From contig OX639973.1 of the NCBI GenBank assembly GCA_951828385.1, positions 6,364,845-6,428,844 of the forward strand: a stretch of DNA of 64,000 nucleotides, written 5' to 3'. The notes beneath the pieces were generated by a model that was not told where the DNA came from, did not search any database, and saw only the letters and a program-made list of their open reading frames with translations. Positions 25,057-34,162 of this stretch are shown piece after piece (within the stretch, counting starts at the first letter, position 1; each line of letters begins with the position of its first letter). This stretch comes from an uncultured Poribacteria bacterium (GTDB lineage: Bacteria; Poribacteria; WGA-4E; WGA-3G). Made by a program: the position numbers and the translations under genes.

Positions 25057-26250
25057 CTATAATTTCTTTGCGGCTTCGCGCTGACTTGTGAGCGGATGCA
25101 TAATACCTGCACCTGCGGGCCAGACCCCCGGCTCCGCCTTGATCCAATCACACAATTTCTGAGCGTCCGGTGTCAAAGTTTCCCAAATTTCGTGAGGCAT
25201 AATTCGACTGAAACCGTGCTGTGTACGCCACGGCGCGGCGTACTCTACGTTTGGCAGTGCGCGAATCTCCTTTGACAAATTTGGCGTTGCGCCGTGCCAT
25301 GCCCGGTTATCTCGGAATACGCCGGAACCGGCAGTCGCACCGACAAGCGTTGAATGTTTCATCCAATCCGGTTCGTCACCCGGCGGTGGCGGGTACTGTT
25401 GTAACGTATGTGTTCCTGGAATCTGGCGGATCGGCCCGTTTTCCCAAGTGAGATTACACATGACGAAATTAATAGTAACCATCGGTGGAGTCATCTCCAT
25501 AATCAGTTTTTGGGACGGGACATCAAGATTACCGTTGTCGTCTCTATGGAGTTGCGCACCGAGGCGTTCTGCTTGAGTGATACGTGCTTCAGACAGGTGT
25601 TGTGGGTCCCTGCCATCGGCATGCAAGTGTTGGTACTCAATCGCACCCGGTAGGCAGAGGTCACCACCTGACCCCCACACGCGATAATCTGAAGAACCGA
25701 AAATCTCTGTGACGATTGGCGTGGTTGTCGGTAGATCAATCATGCTCGCCCAAGCGGGGTGGTGCAGCATCTGCCTTGAGGCAGAAGATGTGCCGTAACT
25801 ATATCGGTGTGGTAGCCGCCCGGTTTCAGCCGTGTATTTTCTGTTCCCTGGTCCCGGTATGGAGAGGATGTCCCGAAGTGCCTCAGCACACCCATCTCTC
25901 CAGCACGCCAGTTGCTCTGGAGTGAGTAGGTCGCGCACCACAACGAACCCGTCCCGATGGAAGATGCGAGCGGCTCTCTTAACTTCATGCGGATCACAAA
26001 TTTCGAGACCGCGGATCCCATTATGTTCGCGCAGCTTTTCGCGGAGTGCCTCGACTTCCGGATCATCGTAGACCCGACGTTTCGGTGAGTTCGGATCTGC
26101 TATACCAAAGCCTCTATTGCTGGGGGGCGGCTTTCCGTCCGCATCGACGGTTTCATTGACCGGTGTGTGCTCATCCCATCCGACGCGTGTTTCCCCATAG
26201 ACTTGCATCTCTTCAAGCTCTGCAGTTAAGGTACGTCCATCATTTTTCAT
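25057..26250 (-). CDS. Phytanoyl-CoA dioxygenase (PhyH) family protein
   Basis: A 397-residue non-haem Fe(II)/2-oxoglutarate dioxygenase-like protein. The iron triad is recognisable: HxD in YQHLHADGRD and a distal histidine in RDNRAWHGATPN with the 2-oxoglutarate-binding region after. HRDGFVVVRDLLTPEQL is the typical domain start at about residue 97; a 90-residue N-terminal extension precedes it. It shares a transcript with the Gfo/Idh/MocA gene. The substrate is unknown; PhyH proteins are greatly expanded in Poribacteria and some Planctomycetes. Confidence 0.8.
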   Translation of the reverse strand: MKNDGRTLTAELEEMQVYGETRVGWDEHTPVNETVDADGKPPPSNRGFGIADPNSPKRRVYDDPEVEALREKLREHNGIRGLEICDPHEVKRAARIFHRDGFVVVRDLLTPEQLACWRDGCAEALRDILSIPGPGNRKYTAETGRLPHRYSYGTSSASRQMLHHPAWASMIDLPTTTPIVTEIFGSSDYRVWGSGGDLCLPGAIEYQHLHADGRDPQHLSEARITQAERLGAQLHRDDNGNLDVPSQKLIMEMTPPMVTINFVMCNLTWENGPIRQIPGTHTLQQYPPPPGDEPDWMKHSTLVGATAGSGVFRDNRAWHGATPNLSKEIRALPNVEYAAPWRTQHGFSRIMPHEIWETLTPDAQKLCDWIKAEPGVWPAGAGIMHPLTSQREAAKKL

Positions 26251-26342
26251 AGCGTTAACTCCTTATTTTCCGCAGTATTGCAATCGTCAAACATCGGCTT
26301 TAATCTATCACGTCCCTTCTTTTTTCGCAACGATTAATTTAC

Positions 26343-26372
26343 TTGAAAAGAGGTCTTCGTATCTGCTATGAT
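26343..26372 (+). promoter_or_regulatory. Putative promoter for sbcDC
   Basis: TTGAAA (26343-26348), an 18-base spacer and TATGAT (26367-26372), 54 bases upstream of the sbcD ATG. A second TATG-rich stretch follows. It lies in the 176-base gap between the divergent dioxygenase and sbcD genes. Confidence 0.55.
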
Positions 26373-26426
26373 AGTATGTATTAGATCCTCATAGCAATTT
26401 CTAAGGGATGGTAACGGCACAAAAAT

Positions 26427-27599
26427 ATGAGAATACTACACACCGCCGATTGGCATATCGGTCAACGGCTCCACGAGCGTCAACGCACGGATGAACACAA
26501 AGAATTTCTGGAGTGGCTGCTCAACACAATCCAAGAACATCAAGTCGAACTCCTCCTCGTTTCAGGCGACATCTTTGATACTGCACTCCCCTCCTCGGAA
26601 TCAACGAACCTCTATTACCGATTCCTCTACCGCCTTTATAATGAGACCAACGCTTATGCTGTGATTACCGCTGGTAACCACGATTCACCACGCCACTTAG
26701 AAGCACCACGAGAGTTTCTTAAGATGGGCAGAATTTACGTCGTCGGGCTTGCCGATGAACCTAACAACTGCGTCGTCACCTTACCCTCTGACAATCCGCG
26801 GGTTGCTGTCGCGGCTGTACCGTTCCTCTCCGAAAGTGATCTCCGCCACCTCTCGTATGAAACGGAGGTAGATAGGAATGAACGTTATCGGGAATGGTTT
26901 AAGACATTCTATGCCGATTGCGTTGCCGCCATGCCAGCGGATCTCCCTAAAATTTTGATGGGGCACCTCTTCGTTCAAGGTGGAAAAATAGGCGATTCCG
27001 AACGGAATGTCCAAATTGGCGGCGCGACCGCTACCCACGCAAGCGATTTTCCTGAGAATATGAGCTATGTTGCCTTAGGACACCTCCACAGACCGCAGAC
27101 GATTGATGGCACTGAGTATCCGATCCGATATTCAGGTTCGCCAATTCCGCTGAGGTTTAACGAAACGGGTTATCGCAAGAAGGTGTATCTACTGGAGTTA
27201 TCTGATGATGGGACACTAATACAGGATAAAGAAATTGAGATTCCGATCTTCAAAGAATTATGTACTGTTGAAGGTGATGAAGTTTCGGTTTTGTCAGGAG
27301 CGATGACAGGGGATTGGACTGGAAAGTATATCCAAATCAAACTGAGATTAGATACACCAAGAGTCGGCATCAGCGATGAAATTCGGAAGCAATTCGGAGA
27401 CCGTGGCGGTGAGGTGCTGAGCGTTGAACTTGAGATACCGGAGGCAAAGCAGGGACCGACGATCCCTGTTGAAGATATGAAGCGTCCTCAAGAAATTTTC
27501 GAGCAGTATTACAAGACAAAGCATGATGACGAACCGCCAGATGACCCTTTGATGCAAACGTTCAGTGAATTAGTCCAGATAGTGGAGGAATCCAAATGA
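26427..27599 (+). CDS. sbcD: Exonuclease SbcD (Mre11-like) subunit
   Basis: A 390-residue metallophosphoesterase nuclease: MRILHTADWHIGQRLHERQR at the start (Asp and His ligands), VSGDIFDTALPS, TAGNHDSPRHL, and MGHLFVQGG with ALGHLHRPQ for the remaining histidines. With SbcC it forms the double-strand end and hairpin nuclease that removes DNA palindromes and protein-blocked ends. Its TGA overlaps the sbcC ATG (ATGA), so they are translationally coupled. A near-consensus promoter lies upstream. Confidence 0.95.
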   Translation: MRILHTADWHIGQRLHERQRTDEHKEFLEWLLNTIQEHQVELLLVSGDIFDTALPSSESTNLYYRFLYRLYNETNAYAVITAGNHDSPRHLEAPREFLKMGRIYVVGLADEPNNCVVTLPSDNPRVAVAAVPFLSESDLRHLSYETEVDRNERYREWFKTFYADCVAAMPADLPKILMGHLFVQGGKIGDSERNVQIGGATATHASDFPENMSYVALGHLHRPQTIDGTEYPIRYSGSPIPLRFNETGYRKKVYLLELSDDGTLIQDKEIEIPIFKELCTVEGDEVSVLSGAMTGDWTGKYIQIKLRLDTPRVGISDEIRKQFGDRGGEVLSVELEIPEAKQGPTIPVEDMKRPQEIFEQYYKTKHDDEPPDDPLMQTFSELVQIVEESK

Positions 27600-30500
27600 A
27601 AATATGTAAATTGAAACTTAAAAATCTGAATAGTTTTCGAGGAGAACAGGAAATTGATTTTGAAAGCGGGCTGTTAAGCAATGCTTCATTGGTGGCAATT
27701 ACCGGTCCGACAGGTGCAGGGAAGACAACGTTGTTAGACGCAATTTGTGTTGCTCTCTATGGTAAAACACCACGCCTGAGTGGAACCACGACTCAGCATC
27801 CAAGGCATCTTATCAGTCATGGAGAAACAGAGGGATTTGCTGAGGTACACTTTGAGGCAAATAATACCCGTTACCATGCGACATGGTCTATTAAACGCAA
27901 AGGCTCTCCCAAGGCGCAGTTGTTTGATGATTCCGGTGAGTTGATTACTACCAAAGTTACGCAAGAGGTGGAATCTATCTTAGGGCTTGATTTTGGTGCA
28001 TTCAAGCGGTCGGTCATGTTAGCGCAAGGCGAATTCGCAGCATTTTTAAAGGCAAACAATGAAGAGAGACGCACAATTTTAGAGGCAACCGCAGGCATCA
28101 GTATCTACGATGTACTGAAACAGATGTTAAATGACAAAGTTAGCGAGGTTGAGGCTGCGAACGCCGAAGTCTACGATAAATTAAATAAAATTCCAGAAGC
28201 TTCTCGTGAGCAGCTCGCAGCTGCTGAAGCAGAACTTGACAGATTGCAGATTGAGGTTGACGCGTTAGGGGCAGAAAGCCAGCAAATTCAGCAAGAGAGG
28301 AATCGGGAAACGAAACGTAAAGAGGAATTTGAAAAACTCCAGTCTTCAGAAAAACGGAAAGGGGAACTTTCAGATCAGCAAACAGAGATTGATGCACTTG
28401 AATCAGAGCGAGAACTTGCAGAGAAAGCCCAGCATCTTCTCCGTGAGAAAGATCGGTTTGACACTGCAAAATCGGAATTTGAAAATGCAACAGGGGCATT
28501 AAATCTGGCTGAAACGGAGAAAACGGAGGCAGAGGCGCAGGTTAAAACCGACCAAACTCTTTTTAACGAAAAGGCGAAGGCGTATCAGGATGCCTCTGAT
28601 GAATGTGATCGGAAAGTGGAAATTTACACTGAAGCAAAGTCAGATGTAGAATGGGCAGAAGATCGGTTTACAGCGGCGGAGAAACGGACTCCAGACTTGG
28701 CGGATTTGGGCAAACAGATTGATACATTGGAAAGCGAATTAACCGAAAAGCAAACTGAGAAAATCCAATTGCGGGAACGGATTGACGAAGCACAAACCTT
28801 TTTATATGCAAATCACCTGCCCGCGAATAACCCACAACGTCTTAACGATGCAACCGGTTTGCTGGCAGAATTGACAGCACATCGAAAGCAGTTAGAAACA
28901 GCATCGGCGAGCAAATCGCAGCACGAAAAGAAAGCGTCGTCGTTAAAGCGTGAAATTGAAAAGTTGTCCGAAACTTACGAAGAACGTCTCGCTGAAAAGA
29001 CAGAGGCAGAGGCTGCATTAGAAAACGCCAAAAATGATTTGAACAAACTGCTCACAACTGGTACCCACGAGAAATGGGATGCCAGAAAGCAGCAGGCGGC
29101 TAAGGCACAACCCATTGCACAGAAATATGAGGCAACGCAAAACGATTTGGCGGATACCGAAAACCAACTGAACGACTTAAATGAGACTGTAGGGACATTG
29201 AATACTGAACTCGAACAGATTGAAGCCGACTTAGCAAATCAAACCGATGTATGTCAAGAAGCCTCTGAAGTTGTACAACGTTGCGAAGCAGAGCGGGAAT
29301 CCCTACTTTTAGCGAATCCAATCAATCAGCTCCGGCAACACCTCCACGCTGGAGAACCGTGTCGAGTGTGTGGTGCTATGGAACATCCGTATGCCGATGT
29401 CATGGAAGATGAAAATGAAAACTTGCTACAAGATGCTGAAACAGCATTAGCAGCTGCGAGAACCGACGCACAAGCCGCGCAAGACCAGCTGAGGGCTTTG
29501 ACAAAGAAGCAGGTTCAAACTGAACAGAATAGACATAACAATTCTAAACAAATTAAAGATTGTGATACGGAAATAGAGAAACTCCGAAGTGAGATGGCAC
29601 TACTTCTCGCGGAATGGCAGGAGATATATCCAGACGCTGATGTTTCCTCTGACTGGGCAACCGAAGGGATTAACGTGGCAGATACTGCCATTGCAGACCT
29701 TGGAGATGCCAAACAAACACATACGCAAGCGTCGCATGATGATCAAACGGCATTGCAACAACTCGAAATTTGTGAAAACAACATCGCTAATGAGAAAAAG
29801 TCCTTGAGCGAAACGGAGAAGCAGGCACAAGAACTCAGTAATGACATTGAAGATTTGGAAGCGGGCATCAAATCTATTGAGATCCGTTTTTGGGAATTGC
29901 TGCCTGACACTTTTCATGGCGTTACGCCGAAGGAAGCTAAAGATCAGTTTCAAGGTAAGATTGAAAAGGTTGAGGCGTGTAAAGATGAACGAGACACAGC
30001 TGAGGCGCAACTTCAGGTACTTAACATCAAAATTGAGTCAGATCAGAGCAATCTTGAGAGTTTACGGAAGTCTCACAAGGAGTTACAAGCCGAAATAGAT
30101 GAGTATCAACGCGAAGCGGAAACGTTGTTGAATGCCGTTCGCGAGAAAACTGATGGATTGGAGACAGCAGCCGAGATTGATGAGGCTATTGACAAGTTAG
30201 AAGCGGAGTTCCGTGCGAAAGGAATCGAGAGCGATCAAGCCGAACAACAATTGCTGGATAGCCAAAGTTTGTTCATCCAAAAGGAGACCGCTCACGAGAT
30301 TTGTAGGAATCAGCGCGAGGCATCCGGTGAAAAATTTGATAATGCTTGCCAAGCTTACACCGATAAGTTACGTGTCGCTGGATTTGACTCACCAGAAGCA
30401 CACGATAACGCTTTCCGAGACGATAACCAGATGCAAGACTTAACTGACCAAATTGATGCACATAAGGATGAAATGCGGGAACTTGCATCAGAAATTCGTG

Positions 30501-31195
30501 AACTGTCAGCACGATTTGAAGAAACACCTTATGATCCAGACGCATTAGGACAGATTGAAAACCAACTCGGAGAAATCGAAACGCAGCTTCAGGAAAAGCA
30601 GAAAGAGATTGGCGCGCAACAGCAGAAAATCGACGATTTGAAAGATGCGCTTGAAAAACGCGAGGCTCTCGGTGATGAACTCGGTGCAGCACAGCAAGAA
30701 TTGGAACGCTGGCAGCGGTTACAGGAAATAATTCCGGCCAATGATTTACGCGATTTCGCACTGGAGATTATGTTCAGACAGATGGGCAGTTTAGCAAATG
30801 AACAACTCAAATATCTCACCTCAGAGCGGTACCAACTTGAAGTTGAGAGCATCGGCAATTTGACTGTCATCGATCGCTGGAACGCGAATGAAGAGCGCCC
30901 GGTTCAGACGCTCTCCGGTGGGGAATCTTTCCTGACGAGCCTTGCCTTGGCACTTGCACTTTCGGAACTCAGTAGTGGACGTGCACAACTCAACTCCTTG
31001 TTCCTTGACGAAGGGTTCGGCACGCTTGATGCAGAAACGCTTGACACCACCATCGCTGCATTGGAAGGACTCCGCATGCAGGGACGGAACATCTTTCTCA
31101 TCAGCCACATTCGGGAATTAACGAGACGTTTACCTGTCAAAATTGAAGTGAATAAAAAAGGAAACGGCAGTTCATCTGTTAGAATTCAAGGTTAA
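27596..31195 (+). CDS. sbcC: Exonuclease SbcC (Rad50-like) ATPase subunit
   Basis: A 1199-residue SMC-type ATPase: Walker A GPTGAGKTTLLDAI near residue 38, the FKRSVMLAQGEFAAFLKA Q-loop region, very long coiled coils, the zinc hook C589-R-V-C592 in EPCRVCGAMEHPYA, a second coiled coil, the ABC signature TLSGGESFL near residue 1106, and Walker B SLFLDEGFGTLD near residue 1140. It holds DNA ends and drives SbcD by ATP hydrolysis. The protein is slightly longer than the E. coli form (1048). A nuclease that clears palindromes fits a genome with many palindromic repeats, though this is only a suggestion. Confidence 0.95.
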   Translation: MKICKLKLKNLNSFRGEQEIDFESGLLSNASLVAITGPTGAGKTTLLDAICVALYGKTPRLSGTTTQHPRHLISHGETEGFAEVHFEANNTRYHATWSIKRKGSPKAQLFDDSGELITTKVTQEVESILGLDFGAFKRSVMLAQGEFAAFLKANNEERRTILEATAGISIYDVLKQMLNDKVSEVEAANAEVYDKLNKIPEASREQLAAAEAELDRLQIEVDALGAESQQIQQERNRETKRKEEFEKLQSSEKRKGELSDQQTEIDALESERELAEKAQHLLREKDRFDTAKSEFENATGALNLAETEKTEAEAQVKTDQTLFNEKAKAYQDASDECDRKVEIYTEAKSDVEWAEDRFTAAEKRTPDLADLGKQIDTLESELTEKQTEKIQLRERIDEAQTFLYANHLPANNPQRLNDATGLLAELTAHRKQLETASASKSQHEKKASSLKREIEKLSETYEERLAEKTEAEAALENAKNDLNKLLTTGTHEKWDARKQQAAKAQPIAQKYEATQNDLADTENQLNDLNETVGTLNTELEQIEADLANQTDVCQEASEVVQRCEAERESLLLANPINQLRQHLHAGEPCRVCGAMEHPYADVMEDENENLLQDAETALAAARTDAQAAQDQLRALTKKQVQTEQNRHNNSKQIKDCDTEIEKLRSEMALLLAEWQEIYPDADVSSDWATEGINVADTAIADLGDAKQTHTQASHDDQTALQQLEICENNIANEKKSLSETEKQAQELSNDIEDLEAGIKSIEIRFWELLPDTFHGVTPKEAKDQFQGKIEKVEACKDERDTAEAQLQVLNIKIESDQSNLESLRKSHKELQAEIDEYQREAETLLNAVREKTDGLETAAEIDEAIDKLEAEFRAKGIESDQAEQQLLDSQSLFIQKETAHEICRNQREASGEKFDNACQAYTDKLRVAGFDSPEAHDNAFRDDNQMQDLTDQIDAHKDEMRELASEIRELSARFEETPYDPDALGQIENQLGEIETQLQEKQKEIGAQQQKIDDLKDALEKREALGDELGAAQQELERWQRLQEIIPANDLRDFALEIMFRQMGSLANEQLKYLTSERYQLEVESIGNLTVIDRWNANEERPVQTLSGGESFLTSLALALALSELSSGRAQLNSLFLDEGFGTLDAETLDTTIAALEGLRMQGRNIFLISHIRELTRRLPVKIEVNKKGNGSSSVRIQG

Positions 31196-31218
31196 TCTAA
31201 CAAAACTGGAGGCTTTAC

Positions 31219-31977
31219 ATGCAATTTGGATTTATGTCGTCTGTCTGTCCGCCGCTAACATTGGCGGAACTGATTGACAAAGCGAAACAGTATGACTATA
31301 AACACTTAGAACTCCGCGTCGAGTGGGATCACGGACACGGTGTTGAATTGGATTCTACACCGCAACAACTTCGGGATGCGCGTGCCCAATTTGTGGATAG
31401 CGGGATTGATCTCTCCTGTATCGCAACGGGTGTCCGATTCATTGACCCAGACGCGAACAAACGCGCCGAACAAGTTGAACTTCTCAAGCGTTACATTGAC
31501 CTTACGGAAACCATGGGCGCGGCGAATATCCGTATCTTCGGGGATAGAGTGCCGAGCACGCCAGTTGAGGTGTCACAAACTTTGGATTGGGAGGCAGAAG
31601 GTATTCGTGAATGTGATGGGTTAGCAGGGGACGCAGGCGTTGCACTCTGTTTAGAGACACACGGCAACCTTCTCGCCAGTTACATTGCGGAAACACTGCA
31701 CCGGGCTGAAGCGCAAAACACCTATGTGAATTGGCATGCAGCACACCACGTCCGCCATGGAGAGCCGGTCGATGTAGCGTACGTCCATCTACGTGGCAAA
31801 GTCCGACACGCACACGTCAATTTCGGAGACAGCGGACCGATGCCAGATACCGAACGCGATTCACTCACGCTTCTCGCAAAAGACGGATATAACGGGTTTA
31901 TCTCCATTGAGGTGATCAACCCACCGGATTCAGATGCTGTACTGAAACGACACGCTGAACTCTATAACACGTTATAG
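31219..31977 (+). CDS. Sugar phosphate isomerase/epimerase-like TIM-barrel protein
   Basis: A 252-residue AP-endonuclease-2/xylose-isomerase-like TIM barrel. Recognisable metal-site segments include LELRVEWDHG, ALCLETHGNLL (Glu and His), VNWHAAHHVRHG, VAYVHLRGK and FISIEVINPPD. Such proteins epimerise or isomerise sugars and keto-acids, or act on inositol compounds (IolE/IolI); the exact reaction is not known. GGAGG is 8 bases before the ATG. It follows sbcC by 23 bases but is functionally unrelated. Confidence 0.7.
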   Translation: MQFGFMSSVCPPLTLAELIDKAKQYDYKHLELRVEWDHGHGVELDSTPQQLRDARAQFVDSGIDLSCIATGVRFIDPDANKRAEQVELLKRYIDLTETMGAANIRIFGDRVPSTPVEVSQTLDWEAEGIRECDGLAGDAGVALCLETHGNLLASYIAETLHRAEAQNTYVNWHAAHHVRHGEPVDVAYVHLRGKVRHAHVNFGDSGPMPDTERDSLTLLAKDGYNGFISIEVINPPDSDAVLKRHAELYNTL

Positions 31978-31987
31978 CTTCTAAACA

Positions 31988-32398
31988 CTAAGAATAGAGC
32001 GTCGCCATTAAGTGCCGTCTACCGCCTTGATTCCGAAATTCGCATAGATAAATACCTTGCCAGACACCTAAATTGAGGCGATGGTTCGTAATCGGAACGG
32101 AGACGGTAAAGCCGACGAGCGACGCTTTAATATGTGCCGGCATATCGTCATCACCTTCGATTGTGTGTTTATAGAACGGTTCACGCTCTTTGACGAGTCG
32201 ATCAAAACTGTTGGCAAAGTCTTCGCGAACCGTCGGATCGTCGTTTTCGTTGATGGTCAATCCTGCCGAGGTGTGTTTGATAAACAGGTGCAGGATACCT
32301 TCTCTCGGCAATTCCCCAAGCGATTTCACAATCTCATCTGTGACGAGATGAAAGCCACGCGGGTATTCAGGTAAAGTTATTTCAATTTGTTGAATCAC
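31988..32398 (-). CDS. YjbQ (UPF0047) family secondary thiamine-phosphate synthase-like protein
   Basis: A 136-residue protein with the full UPF0047 pattern: FHLVTDEIVKSLGEL, HLFIKHTSAGLTINENDDP, VREDFANSFDRL, DMPAHIKASLVG and LGVWQGIYLCEFRNQGGRR. The E. coli member YjbQ has a weak thiamine phosphate synthase activity, and some authors consider these proteins DNA- or nucleic acid-related; the true role is uncertain. It lies convergent to the isomerase gene and ends 10 bases from it. Confidence 0.85.
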   Translation of the reverse strand: MIQQIEITLPEYPRGFHLVTDEIVKSLGELPREGILHLFIKHTSAGLTINENDDPTVREDFANSFDRLVKEREPFYKHTIEGDDDMPAHIKASLVGFTVSVPITNHRLNLGVWQGIYLCEFRNQGGRRHLMATLYS

Positions 32399-32471
32399 TT
32401 TTAGTGTACTCCAAGTCTACTGATTATACCGTTTATTATACTTTGTCTACTCAATTTTTCAAGAGAATTGT

Positions 32472-32501
32472 TTGACAACTCATCTTCTTATACGATATAA
32501 T
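32472..32501 (+). promoter_or_regulatory. Strong sigma-70-like promoter
   Basis: TTGACA (32472-32477), 18-base spacer, TATAAT (32496-32501): both hexamers match consensus. It precedes the HicB-like gene at 32539 by 37 bases. It may also be a target of autorepression, as in other antitoxin genes. Confidence 0.75.
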
Positions 32502-32538
32502 TGGGTATATTTGAACTGCCACATAAAAGGAGTTACAC

Positions 32539-32850
32539 ATGAGTCAGGTTCATACTATTGAAGTTCATGAGCAGGGGTTTGATGAGACTTATACAGTCCA
32601 CACTGAGCAAAACGCTGATGGATGGATTGGATGGATACAGGAACTTCCTGAGGTAAGGTGTCAAAGTAAGACGAAAAAAGAATTGTTAAAAGTGTTGGAA
32701 ATTGAACTTCACGAGCGTTTAGAGGCATATAGGGTAGAAGCGGAAGTGTGGGATAAGCAATTTGAGGGAGACGCTAAGGCAGGAAAACTTGAACGATTCG
32801 CAGAGGAGGCACTCACTGATTTTCGAGCAGGTAAATGCGAAGATATGTGA
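32539..32850 (+). CDS. HicB-like antitoxin, solitary
   Basis: A 103-residue protein of the HicB type that begins with a short beta hairpin: YTVHTEQNADGWIGWIQELPEVRCQSKTKKELLKVLEIELHE (seen in pieces; key pattern DGWIGWIQELP-x-CQSKTKxEL). It matches the protein at 44711 in the same segment. Unlike usual HicB proteins, it lacks a recognisable C-terminal DNA-binding domain and has an acidic/helical tail instead. No hicA gene follows; downstream is a repeat-rich gene-free stretch. A consensus promoter and GGAG ribosome site precede it. Confidence 0.65.
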   Translation: MSQVHTIEVHEQGFDETYTVHTEQNADGWIGWIQELPEVRCQSKTKKELLKVLEIELHERLEAYRVEAEVWDKQFEGDAKAGKLERFAEEALTDFRAGKCEDM

Positions 32851-32854
32851 TAGA

Positions 32855-32874
32855 CCCAAACCTAAAGGATTGGG
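32855..32874. repeat. CCTAAAGG hairpin repeat, copy 1
   Basis: CCCAA-A-CCT-AA-AGG-A-TTGGG: an interrupted stem in 20 bases, shared with copy 2 at 33269-33286 (AAACCTAAAGGATTGGG identical core). Confidence 0.7.
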
Positions 32875-33254
32875 CTTCCGCAAACTTTATGCGAAAGCAT
32901 TTGTGGCTTCAAACGACATTGCTTTTGTTTTGAGAATGTCAAAAACGAAAGACTTACGATGCCTAAGCACAAGGGACGCTATCCCGACCCCGCACCGAAG
33001 TGCCTTATGAACATTTTGTATGTGTTGTGAGAGGCTATTAACCTCTTACATTCTCGTGGGATACAACATGACTTGGATTTCCCGAACACATGTCAAGCAT
33101 ATTTTAGATATTTCTGAGGTGTATAGGCTTTTACGTAGTTGTCTCAATATCAAGCAATATACCACTGCATCAACTCACAACCAATGCCGAATACACTGTG
33201 ATTATACCAATTTTTTAGGTAATTGTCAAGTGTTTTTTGACACAATTCAAGGGA

Positions 33255-33297
33255 CCGCTACTACATCCGAAACCTAAAGGATTGGGTTTTGTAGCGG
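33255..33297. repeat. CCTAAAGG hairpin repeat, copy 2, with long outer stem
   Basis: The core AAACCTAAAGGATTGGG of copy 1 recurs here inside an outer stem CCGCTAC (33255-33261) / GTAGCGG (33291-33297). It precedes the sugar isomerase gene at 33368 by about 70 bases, so the structure may be transcribed into its leader or end an upstream transcript. Confidence 0.7.
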
Positions 33298-33367
33298 AAG
33301 ATTAGATAAATGATTGATCAGACTGTATAGTGCCTTGATGTTTTTGGGAAAATAGAAAGGGGATTTG

Positions 33368-34162
33368 ATGGACATTATCTGTGCTTCTATCTGTTACCGA
33401 GGCTATGCAGAAGACGAAGTTGCCGCAACCTTGGAAAACGCGCCGAAAATAGGCTACCGTCTCATGGAAATCCACGGACCACTTATCTGGAGCGTTGATG
33501 CTGCCCTCGCGTTTGACATAGACACTATGAAGGCGAAAATTAACGCATCCGGAATAAAGTGTGCCGGACTCTATCCACCCGGATGGGGGGGACAGAACAA
33601 TGCCGATGTTGACGCACGCGCGGGCGCAATCGCGAGATGTGTCGAAATCGCTGAAGGACTCGGCGCAACACATTTGACGACAAGCGGCGCGCAACGCAGA
33701 ACAGACCCCGGTGCATTGGACAGGGTAACCGCTTGTGTGCGTGAGGTGTTGCAACGCATGCCAGCAGAAAGTCAAATCAAGTTAACGCTTGAACCGCATC
33801 ACGGCAACGTCCTTGAACAGGCGGAGGATTTCCAAACGGTTTTAGATGCTATTCCTGACGAACGGGTCGGTGTCTGCATAGATACCGGACATTTCCACGC
33901 GTCCGGTGTAGACACGCTTGCTGCAATTCGTCAATTCGCATCGCGCCTATATGCGGTACACCTCAAGGATCATCTCGGTGCCGTATCCGTCGGTATCGGG
34001 CGCGGGGAACTCAACCTCAGACAGATTATTGAGACCCTCCAAGCGGTAGACTACCAAGGCGACCTAACGTTGGAATTGGAAGTCGAGGACCCAGAAAATC
34101 TACCCCGTTATACTGAAGAGGCGTATCTCTATCTTAGCGGAATGCTCGGTAGACAGCTATAG
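33368..34162 (+). CDS. Sugar phosphate isomerase/epimerase-like TIM-barrel protein
   Basis: A 264-residue xylose-isomerase-like TIM barrel. The metal-site pattern is visible: KLTLEPHHGNVLEQAEDF (Glu, His), VGVCIDTGHFHASG (Asp, His), LYAVHLKDHLGAVSVGIGRGELNL (His-x-Lys-Asp) and LTLELEVEDPEN (Glu). This HxKD-plus-GxG pattern is common in inosose dehydratase or hydroxypyruvate isomerase-like members; I cannot tell the substrate. ATG 33368 is used with AAGGGG before it. It overlaps the convergent dioxygenase gene by 6 bases. Confidence 0.75.
   Translation: MDIICASICYRGYAEDEVAATLENAPKIGYRLMEIHGPLIWSVDAALAFDIDTMKAKINASGIKCAGLYPPGWGGQNNADVDARAGAIARCVEIAEGLGATHLTTSGAQRRTDPGALDRVTACVREVLQRMPAESQIKLTLEPHHGNVLEQAEDFQTVLDAIPDERVGVCIDTGHFHASGVDTLAAIRQFASRLYAVHLKDHLGAVSVGIGRGELNLRQIIETLQAVDYQGDLTLELEVEDPENLPRYTEEAYLYLSGMLGRQL

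Larger units (their letters stand above)
32851..33367. other. Gene-free region with two copies of a CCTAAAGG hairpin
   Basis: No gene is supported. It contains the hairpin repeats at 32855-32874 and 33255-33297, a hairpin AATTGTCAA...TTGACACAATT at 33221-33247, a small AGAGG/CCTCT hairpin near 33030-33049, and fragments of decayed reading frames (for instance MPKHKGRYPDPAPK at 32960-33001, no partner seen). This may be a graveyard of a former TA partner gene. Confidence 0.5.

Noticed and set aside
24003-25151. Longer start of the Gfo/Idh/MocA gene
   Set aside because: The extra 36 codons are low-complexity basic sequence overlapping the end of the dioxygenase gene; a good ribosome site precedes ATG 25043.
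32762-33010. 82-residue frame overlapping the HicB-like gene
   Set aside because: Out of frame with the HicB gene, no start signal, made of hairpin repeat sequence; kept only as possible remnant scraps.
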